Shown here: one piece after another, positions 56,297-64,000 of the stretch
Numbering within the stretch: the stretch's first letter is position 1
Layout of the letters: each line of letters starts with the position of its first letter
DNA from: Haloglomus irregulare
GTDB taxonomy: Archaea; Halobacteriota; Halobacteria; Halobacteriales; Haloarculaceae
Reading direction: 5' to 3'
Length of the DNA stretch: 64,000 bases
NCBI RefSeq assembly: GCF_007421925.1
Contig: NZ_QMDX01000004.1
Span: forward strand, 1-64,000
Position numbers and translations under genes: made by a program
The notes under the pieces: model-generated
The model's input: only the letters and a program-made list of their open reading frames with translations
The model's database searches: none
Told to the model about the DNA's origin: nothing

Positions 56297-57171
56297 GCTG
56301 GCGACACGTCTGGCGTCGCGACCTCCTGTCGACCTACCGGTCGCGGCTGGTGCCGGTCGTCGCCGTCCTGCTCGTCGCGGCCACCGCAGGGATCGTCCTC
56401 GCGATCTACGCTCTGAGCCCGAGCGACCGGCCGCCCGGGATGCGGAGCGCGGTGTTCGCGGTCGGGGCCGTCTCGCACGCTCTGGTGCCGCTGGCGGCGC
56501 TGCTCGCGTCGTACTCGGCGCTGATCGGGGAGCGCGAATCCGGGAGCGTCCGGTTCCTGCTCGGGCTGCCGAACTCGCGGGGCGACGCCTTCACCGGGAA
56601 GTTCGCCGCCCGGCTGACGGCCGTCGGCGCACCGCTCGCGGTCGGACTGGGGGTCTGCACCGCCGCCGTCGGCGCGCTGTTCCGGGAGGGGTCCTACGTC
56701 GATATGGTCGGCCTGACCGCGGTGACGCTCCTGTTCGCGCTGCTGTTCGTCGGGACGGGGCTCGCGCTGTCGGCGGTGGTCTCGACGAGCACTCGTGCGG
56801 TCGTCGGTGGCGTCGGCCTCTTCGCCGTCTTCCGCGGCGGCTGGCCCGCCCTCCAGTTCGGCCTACTCGAACTGACCGGCGCCGACCGGTTCCCGGTGCC
56901 CCCTGACTGGTACTTCTGGGTCGGCCGGGTCAATCCGCTCAACGCCTACCTGAAGCTGACGACCGCGTACACGGATTTCGGGGGCACCGGTCACCCGCTG
57001 CTCACAGCCGCCAACGACGTCCGGTTCGAGCCGGACGCCGGGGAACAGGTCGTCTCGGCGGCGGGTACGGTCGCCGTGACACACGAGTTCGCGGCCGTCG
57101 TCCTGCTTCTGTGGACCGCCGTGGTTCCGCTGCTGGGGTTCCTCGTCTGGCGCCGACGGGACCTGCTGTAG
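56293..57171 (+). CDS. ABC-2 type exporter, permease (NosY-like)
   Basis: 292 residues and six spans. The stretch YSALIGERESGSVRFLLGLP is the conserved cytoplasmic loop of NosY-like ABC-2 permeases, and the long outside loop before the last span contains FPVPPDWYFWVGRVNPLNAY. Pairs with the ATPase upstream. Confidence 0.85.
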   Translation: MSWRHVWRRDLLSTYRSRLVPVVAVLLVAATAGIVLAIYALSPSDRPPGMRSAVFAVGAVSHALVPLAALLASYSALIGERESGSVRFLLGLPNSRGDAFTGKFAARLTAVGAPLAVGLGVCTAAVGALFREGSYVDMVGLTAVTLLFALLFVGTGLALSAVVSTSTRAVVGGVGLFAVFRGGWPALQFGLLELTGADRFPVPPDWYFWVGRVNPLNAYLKLTTAYTDFGGTGHPLLTAANDVRFEPDAGEQVVSAAGTVAVTHEFAAVVLLLWTAVVPLLGFLVWRRRDLL

Positions 57172-57256
57172 CGGAACGGCCGTGCGGTCGCGAGCGGACG
57201 GCTCGTGACACGACGCCTGACCCGCCGGCCCTGATGACCGCCAGCGCGTCGCCCGG

Positions 57257-57658
57257 TCACTCCGGCCGCTCGAACCCGGAGGCGTCCTCGCCGTCGTCCC
57301 GGTCACGCGCACGCCGAGCGAGGGCCCCGCCCACCAGCCCGCCGACGGCGCCGCCCGACAGATCGAGGAGGAGCACGTAGACGGCGAAGCCGACGAACCC
57401 GTTCCCGTCCGGGAGCTCCGGCGGGAAGGCCCCCTGGAGGACGAACGCCAGCACCGTCCAGCCGAGGACGTAGCCCAGTCCCCCGAGCATGCCGACGACG
57501 GCACCGAGCCGGGTGTCGACCCGTCGCGACCCGCCGAGCAGGGCCGCGGCGACGCCGCCCCCGACCGCCGGCGCGATCGCTGGGACCGGCAGCGCGGCGA
57601 CGAGCACGGCGACGGCCGTGGTGCGGACCCGCTGTGGGACGGCGTCGATGACGGACAC
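57257..57658 (-). CDS. Small membrane protein (DUF5518-like)
   Basis: 133 residues with four spans rich in Gly and Ala (VAVLVAALPVPAIAPAVGGG, GAVVGMLGGLGYVLGWTVLA). The tail is charged. DUF5518-type proteins are common in haloarchaea, and the role is not known. The GTG at 57658 is chosen over a TTG 27 nt upstream. Confidence 0.65.
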   Translation of the reverse strand: MSVIDAVPQRVRTTAVAVLVAALPVPAIAPAVGGGVAAALLGGSRRVDTRLGAVVGMLGGLGYVLGWTVLAFVLQGAFPPELPDGNGFVGFAVYVLLLDLSGGAVGGLVGGALARRARDRDDGEDASGFERPE

Positions 57659-57871
57659 GCCCTCGCGTACGAGCCCGGCGGTCAAGTGCGTGCCGGGACC
57701 GGGTCACGGGCGTCCGGCGTCGCCCCGACCGGCGCGGATTTGCGGAGTTACAACAGAGATAGCCAGCTTATTCCGGAGATGATGGAGCAATCGGCCGCAC
57801 TATTCGGATATCCGGCCACCGAGACCGAAAGCCCGAGGACGAAACACCGCCCCGGACCGAACCCTCGCCGG

Positions 57872-59572
<1,701 letters not shown>

Positions 59573-59654
59573 GAACACCCGTTCGGGGCGTCAGGTAAAG
59601 AAGGTTGGCGTAAGCGCCACCAGTCACTTGTCCGCCGCGACCACAGCCCCACAC

Positions 59655-60104
59655 GTGATCCAAGTCGAGGAGTCCATTCACGTCGACGCCCCCCGCGAGT
59701 CCGTGTTCGAGTTCATGGACGACCCCCACAACCAGGCGGTCATCAGCCCGTCGATCACCGATATCCGGCAGGTCGAGCCGCTGCCGAACGGCGGCAAGCG
59801 ACTCGACTACACCTACACGATGGCGGGCATCGACCTCGACGGGACACTGGAGACACCGACCTACGAGCCCGGGGAACGGGTCGTCTTCGGGATGGACCAG
59901 GGCCCGCTCACGGGGACCATCACCTGGACCTTCGCCGACGAGGCCGGCGACGACGGCGAGCCGGGGACCCGCGTCACCTACGCAGCCGACTACGAACTCC
60001 CCTCGAGGGTAGCAGAGCGGGCCGCGCGGCCGTTCGTCGAGCGGTACAACGAGCGCGAACTCCGGACGACCCTGGAGAACCTGAAGGACCACTTCGAGGC
60101 CTAG
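59655..60104 (+). CDS. SRPBCC-family protein
   Basis: 149 residues. ESIHVDAPRESVFEFMDDPH is the start of a START/polyketide-cyclase-like fold; TWTFADEAGDDGEPGTRVTY and the long C-terminal helix with RTTLENLKDHFEA complete it. It would bind a hydrophobic ligand in its cavity. The stop overlaps that of the convergent ABC-2 permease by 4 nt. Start: GTG. Confidence 0.75.
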   Translation: MIQVEESIHVDAPRESVFEFMDDPHNQAVISPSITDIRQVEPLPNGGKRLDYTYTMAGIDLDGTLETPTYEPGERVVFGMDQGPLTGTITWTFADEAGDDGEPGTRVTYAADYELPSRVAERAARPFVERYNERELRTTLENLKDHFEA

Positions 60105-61000
60105 TACTTGCCGAGCTTGCCGCCGGCGCGGGCCCGCCGCGCCAGCCAGCCGAAGACGACGTGGCCGGCGGCCACGTAGAGGACCGCCTTCACGACGAGC
60201 AGCGCGAGGTCGACCGTGGGGAGCGCCCAGAGCCGAACGCTCTCGCCCATCGCCGTGCGAAGCAGGTCCGCCCCGAGCGCGAGCGGCAGCGTCTTCAATA
60301 GCGGGTAGGCATCGACCGGCGCGGCGACGAGCCCGACGAAGCTGAACTGGACGATCTGGAAGACGTTCTCGACGCGCTTGAACAGCAGCGCCAGCCCGCC
60401 CAGCACGTAGCCCACACCGACGGCGGGCCCCAGCGTGAGCAGTCCCAGCGGCACCACCGTCAGGGGGTCGAGCGCCAGCCGCGTCCCCGTCGTCAGCAGC
60501 ATCGCTCCCAGCAGGAGCGCACCGAAGACGAACGCGACGAGTACGTTCACCGCCGTCTTCAGGAACACCACCCGGCGAAAGCCCAGCGGCGACATGTACA
60601 GCTGCTCCAGCGTCCCCCACTGGGCCTCGCGGATGAGCTCCCACGAGAGGTCGGAGTAGGCGACCGTCGCCATCAGCAGGAGGAAGAAGCCGACGATGAT
60701 GCCGGTCAGCGAGTCCGTGATCGCCTGGGGCGCGACCGCGCGGCCGCCGAAGAACAGCAGCGCGAAGAAGACGTAGATGGTGACCAGGTTGGTCAGCGTG
60801 TTGAACGCGTAGCGGACCCGCAGGACGAGCGACTTGTAGGCGACCGCCCGCGCGAGCACGTACGACTCGCGGAGTCCCGGGCCGCCGGCACGGCCGGTCG
60901 CGGCCGGCGTCGTCGGCGCCTCCCCCGCGACGGTCCCGCCGTCGGGGCGCTGTGGGCTCCCGTCGTCCGCGTCGTCGCGGCGTCCGGGCCCGCCACTCAT
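60101..61000 (-). CDS. ABC-2 type exporter, permease
   Basis: 299 residues. A disordered 45-residue start is followed by six spans. LIREAQWGTLEQLYMSPLGF is the conserved ABC-2 cytoplasmic loop. Overlaps the ATPase stop by 4 nt, so the pair form one exporter. Substrate unknown. Confidence 0.85.
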   Translation of the reverse strand: MSGGPGRRDDADDGSPQRPDGGTVAGEAPTTPAATGRAGGPGLRESYVLARAVAYKSLVLRVRYAFNTLTNLVTIYVFFALLFFGGRAVAPQAITDSLTGIIVGFFLLLMATVAYSDLSWELIREAQWGTLEQLYMSPLGFRRVVFLKTAVNVLVAFVFGALLLGAMLLTTGTRLALDPLTVVPLGLLTLGPAVGVGYVLGGLALLFKRVENVFQIVQFSFVGLVAAPVDAYPLLKTLPLALGADLLRTAMGESVRLWALPTVDLALLVVKAVLYVAAGHVVFGWLARRARAGGKLGKY

Positions 61001-62004
61001 TCCGCGAGCACCCCGGTACCCGTCGGCGGTCGCCCGTCCTCGCCCGTGAGCCGGAGGAACGCGTCCTCGAGGTCGGCGTCGCGGGTGGTGACCGACACCA
61101 CCTCCACCTCGGCGGCCCGGAGCCGGTCGATGAACCCGTAGAACCCGCCCTCCGGGACGACCGCGGTGAACCGGATGCCGTCGGGCGTCTCGCGGAACCT
61201 CTCGGCGTCGAACTCGCTTGCCAGCGCCGCCCGCGTCTCCCCGAGCGTCCCCGTGACCGTCACCTCGTACTCGCGGGTGCGGAACAGGCCGACGAGGTCC
61301 TCGACGGGGTCGTCGGCGACGACGCGGCCCTCGTTCATCACCACCGCACGGTCACAGACCGCCTGCACGGTGTCCATGTCGTGGCTCGACAGCAGCACCG
61401 TGCGGCCCTCCTCGTCCGCGAGCCGGCGGATGCGCCGCCGCAGGTCGCGGGTCGCCTCCACGTCCAGCCCGAGCGTCGGCTCGTCGAGGAAGACCACTGG
61501 CGTCTCCCGGGCCAGCGTGGCCGCCAGCGCCACCTTCCCCTTCATCCCCCGCGAGAAGTCGTTGACCGCGTCGTCGGCGCGGTCGAGCAGGTCCAGCGAC
61601 TCCAGCAGCCGGTCGTGCTCCTCGCGACGCGTCTGGGGGTCGATCCCCTGCAGCGACGCGAAGAAGGCGCAGTTCTCGCGGGGCGTCAGCCGCCAGTAGA
61701 CGTTGCGTGCGCCCTCCAGCATCGCGCCGACGTGGCGGTACGCCCGCGCCGTCTCCGCGTGGACGTCGACGCCGAACACCTCGCACGAGCCCGTGGTCGG
61801 GACGAGGAGGCCGAGCGCGGCCTTCATCGTGGTCGTCTTGCCCGCCCCGTTCGGGCCGAGCAGCCCGACTACCTCGCCCCGCCCGACGGTGAAGGAGGCC
61901 CCGTCGACGGCCGTCACCGCGGACGCGCCACTCCCGTACGACTTGTGTAGGTCTCGAACGGCCACGGCCGGGTCGGCCCGGCCGCCCTCGAACGGTTCCG
62001 TCAC
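60997..62004 (-). CDS. ABC-2 type exporter, ATPase
   Basis: 335 residues. Walker A GPNGAGKTTT, signature DFSRGMKGKVALAATLA, Walker B VVFLDEPTLGLDVEA, switch SSHDMDTVQAVCDR. C-terminal about 90 residues as in drug- and lipid-export ATPases. GTG 62004 is chosen; a TTG 27 nt upstream is possible. Differs from the ATPase at 55376 and belongs to a second exporter. Confidence 0.88.
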   Translation of the reverse strand: MTEPFEGGRADPAVAVRDLHKSYGSGASAVTAVDGASFTVGRGEVVGLLGPNGAGKTTTMKAALGLLVPTTGSCEVFGVDVHAETARAYRHVGAMLEGARNVYWRLTPRENCAFFASLQGIDPQTRREEHDRLLESLDLLDRADDAVNDFSRGMKGKVALAATLARETPVVFLDEPTLGLDVEATRDLRRRIRRLADEEGRTVLLSSHDMDTVQAVCDRAVVMNEGRVVADDPVEDLVGLFRTREYEVTVTGTLGETRAALASEFDAERFRETPDGIRFTAVVPEGGFYGFIDRLRAAEVEVVSVTTRDADLEDAFLRLTGEDGRPPTGTGVLAE

Positions 62005-62044
62005 TACGCCCCATTGGGGCGGCGCGGACAAAAGGCCGCCGCCC

Positions 62045-62851
62045 TCAGCGCCCGGACTCCTGCAGCCGATGGGTGGTCTCGACGAGCGGGTGGTGTGCGT
62101 AATCGACCTCCTGGATGTCGTCGATCTCGTGGAGGTCCTCCTTGCGGGCCGTCTCGGACATGCCGAGCTCGACCCGCTGGTCGAGCACGATGACGTAGGC
62201 GTCCATCTCCTCGATATCGAGCTTGTGGGCGGCCTTCACGCGATGGTGGCCGTCGGCCAGCAGCAGCTCCCCGTCGTTGTCGATGACGACCAGCGGCTCG
62301 GCGAGACCGTTCTCCAGCTCGTAGCTGCGCCCCTCCAGCTCGTCCGAGTACACCTTCGACTGGGTCGGGCGGAGCCCCTCCAGCCTCACGGTGCGGCGCT
62401 CCTCCGTCGCGCCGACGCCGTGGATGTTCTGCAGGGTCCGCTTCAGCTTGTTGACCTTCCCGGGCGTGGCGCGCTCGATCTGCGAGCGGATGACGTCGGC
62501 GTTGGAGATGATGCCGACGAGGTTGCCGGCGTCGTCGACCACGGGGAGTCGGTTGATGCCCGAGCGGAGGATGACGCGCGCGGCGTCCGTGATCTCCATC
62601 TCCGGGTGCGCGACGACGAGGTCCCGGGTCATCAGCTTGAATACGGGGTCGTTATCGTCGGCGAGCAGCAGGTCGCGAGCGGCGACGAACCCCTCGACGT
62701 GGCGCCCATCGCAGACCGGGACCCCCCCGTGGCCGTCGCTCTCGGCCATCTGGCGGGCGACGTCGGCCACCGTCTCGTCGGCCGAGACGGTCTCGACCTC
62801 GCTGGTCATGTAGTCGCGAACCCGGGGCTTGCTCTCCCTGCCGTCTACCAT
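62045..62851 (-). CDS. CBS-pair protein fused to a ParB/SerK-like domain
   Basis: 268 residues. Two CBS motifs (about 12-65 and 72-130: VRDYMTSEVETVSADETVAD; LMTRDLVVAHPEMEITDAAR) likely bind adenine nucleotides. After about residue 150 is a ParB/Srx-like fold with LLLADGHHRVKAAHKL. In Thermococcus, a protein with this fold is an ADP-dependent serine kinase (SerK). Thus this may phosphorylate free serine under nucleotide control, or be a DNA-related ParB protein. The DGHHR motif fits the former at least as well. Confidence 0.8.
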   Translation of the reverse strand: MVDGRESKPRVRDYMTSEVETVSADETVADVARQMAESDGHGGVPVCDGRHVEGFVAARDLLLADDNDPVFKLMTRDLVVAHPEMEITDAARVILRSGINRLPVVDDAGNLVGIISNADVIRSQIERATPGKVNKLKRTLQNIHGVGATEERRTVRLEGLRPTQSKVYSDELEGRSYELENGLAEPLVVIDNDGELLLADGHHRVKAAHKLDIEEMDAYVIVLDQRVELGMSETARKEDLHEIDDIQEVDYAHHPLVETTHRLQESGR

Positions 62852-62911
62852 CGTCCCTCCATCGGATGCGGGCGGGCAAAAGCGCTCCCCCCCGACCTGG
62901 CCCGAGCGGGC

Positions 62912-64000
62912 CTACGTCCCGTCCGGCGACCCGTTCCCGCGGGGGTCACCACCGAACGGTGCGGTCGTCGAGCCGAGGTAGTCCCGGCCGTACATCACCC
63001 CGGTGGCGCGGTCCGGGTAGATGTCGAGCGCCTCGAGGAACCGGCCGTCGATGGCCTCGCGGAGGTCGTCCTCGGGGTCGTGGTCGACGCCCTCGGCCTC
63101 GTCGCTCTCGAACCGGACCGCGAGCGAGCCGACCGGCAACTGCGCGCCCGCCATGTCCGCGTGGCCGCCGGCGCTCCCGATCTGTCCGAAGGCGTCCCGG
63201 AGCACCTCGCCCAGGTCCAGGTCCGTCCCGCGGGCCCGCGCGGAGCCGTACACCATCTCGTCCGTGTAGCCGTAGACGAACGTCGTGGTGACATCCTTGA
63301 GGTCGAGCAGCGTGTCGGCGGCCTGTGCGAGGGCGTCGCGGTCGCCCGTCCGCCCGATGCAGGAGACGACGACCTGCCCGTGGACCTCCCGCCTGCCGAT
63401 GGCCCGGCCGATGCAGTCCAGGGTCTCCATGCTCACGCTCGGCGACTCGATGCGTTCCAGCACGTCCCCGTCGACGTGCGGGACCAGCGTGGCGGCCGCC
63501 CGGAAGTCCTCGATGGAGACCTCGCGCGAGAAGTCGCGGGTGTCGACGCGGATGCCGAACAGGAGGCCGGTGGCGACCGCCGTCGTCGGCTCGACGGTGA
63601 ACCCCTCCAGATAGCCGGTGAGGAGGGTGCTCGTCGCACCCACGTCGCTCCGGAGGTCGACGAACGACGCCTCCACGGCCCCCCGCGGCGGATGGTGGTC
63701 GATGACCACGTCGACCGGCGTTCCGGGCGGGAGCTGGTCGTTGACGCCGGGTCGGGAGTGGTCGACCAGCGCGAACCCGCCGTACGTCTCCCGCGGGTCC
63801 GCCTCGGCCTCCAGGTTCACCAGGTCGTAGTCGAGCAGGTTGACCAGCGCGCGGTTCTCCTGATGGTTGATAGCCCCGTAGTAGCAGGCGTCGGCCGTCA
63901 CCCCCGCCCGCTCGGCGAGAGTGCACAGCGCGACCGCCGACGCGATGGCGTCCGGGTCCGGGTTGTCGTGCATGACGACCGCCAGCCGGCCGTCGACGTC
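62912..64000 (-). CDS. DHH-family phosphoesterase (5' end beyond the window)
   Basis: The visible part has about 363 codons and enters the window edge without a start. VVMHDNPDPDAIAS is motif I, FALVDHSRP motif II, DVVIDHHPP the DHH motif, and GSAGGHADMAGAQLPVG the DHHA1 substrate loop (GGH). RecJ/NrnA/Pap-like enzymes cleave short RNA, cyclic di-AMP or pAp, using manganese. More of the N-terminus, perhaps with a TrkA-N domain, is expected outside the window. Its true start is not here. Confidence 0.9.
   Translation of the reverse strand, partial: DVDGRLAVVMHDNPDPDAIASAVALCTLAERAGVTADACYYGAINHQENRALVNLLDYDLVNLEAEADPRETYGGFALVDHSRPGVNDQLPPGTPVDVVIDHHPPRGAVEASFVDLRSDVGATSTLLTGYLEGFTVEPTTAVATGLLFGIRVDTRDFSREVSIEDFRAAATLVPHVDGDVLERIESPSVSMETLDCIGRAIGRREVHGQVVVSCIGRTGDRDALAQAADTLLDLKDVTTTFVYGYTDEMVYGSARARGTDLDLGEVLRDAFGQIGSAGGHADMAGAQLPVGSLAVRFESDEAEGVDHDPEDDLREAIDGRFLEALDIYPDRATGVMYGRDYLGSTTAPFGGDPRGNGSPDGT

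Overview
The window is chromosomal DNA of a halophilic archaeon (class Halobacteria). The signs are very high GC, strongly acidic proteins, GTG as well as ATG starts, haloarchaeal TATA-like boxes about 25-30 nt upstream of start codons (leaderless transcripts), Tat-type signal peptides on secreted proteins, and archaeal genes such as TFS, RAD55-like ATPases, Bat-type HTH_10 regulators and a bimodular methylmalonyl-CoA mutase. I cannot name the genus from the sequence alone.

Layout. (1) 1-1411 is a decayed accessory edge: the hairpin end of an IS200/IS605 (IS1341)-type element next to a frameshifted 3'-5' exonuclease-like pseudogene and about 700 nt without a recognisable gene. (2) 1412-11316 holds a REC-GAF-PAS-GAF histidine kinase, a 4-TM protein, a Tat lipoprotein PQQ beta-propeller, a DgcN/DgcA-like pair (DUF1611 + enolase-superfamily epimerase), a Vms1/Ankzf1-type peptidyl-tRNA hydrolase, a DUF5802-like protein and an M48 metalloprotease. 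(3) 11603-18036 holds an S9 peptidase, a wrecked S8 subtilase pseudogene, a GT4 glycosyltransferase, a Tat-exported CocE-like hydrolase and MsrA. (4) 18121-23454 holds TFS, two acidic zinc/coiled-coil proteins, a RAD55-like ATPase without the P-loop lysine, a small winged-helix protein, UspA and a photolyase. (5) 23555-27030 is a compact nadA-nadB-nadC operon for de novo NAD synthesis, with a palindrome in its promoter. (6) 27189-29739 has an amidohydrolase and an isoaspartyl peptidase/asparaginase.

(7) 29920-39652 is a full A-type haem-copper oxidase locus: a CtaA-CtaB fusion for haem O/A synthesis, coxB, coxC and coxA, interleaved with small membrane proteins, including a 32-residue single-span protein and a zinc-finger/TM protein. 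(8) 40088-42707 has an acyl-CoA synthetase and a lipoprotein. (9) 42662-48674 is a branched-chain-amino-acid-type (Liv) ABC importer operon whose last gene, translationally coupled to livF, is a thioredoxin-like protein. (10) 48928-55207 is an acetyl-CoA synthetase, a Bat-type regulator and a second acetyl-CoA synthetase-like protein that has lost key adenylation-motif residues. (11) 55376-64000 has two ABC-2 export systems, the large subunit of methylmalonyl-CoA mutase, an SRPBCC protein, a CBS-ParB/SerK-like protein and a DHH phosphoesterase cut by the window edge.

No rRNA, tRNA or CRISPR array was seen. The most unusual points are the degenerate ACS paralogue beside a Bat-type regulator, the thioredoxin-like gene coupled to the Liv operon, the two pseudogenes, the micro-protein in the cox locus, and the nadA promoter palindrome.
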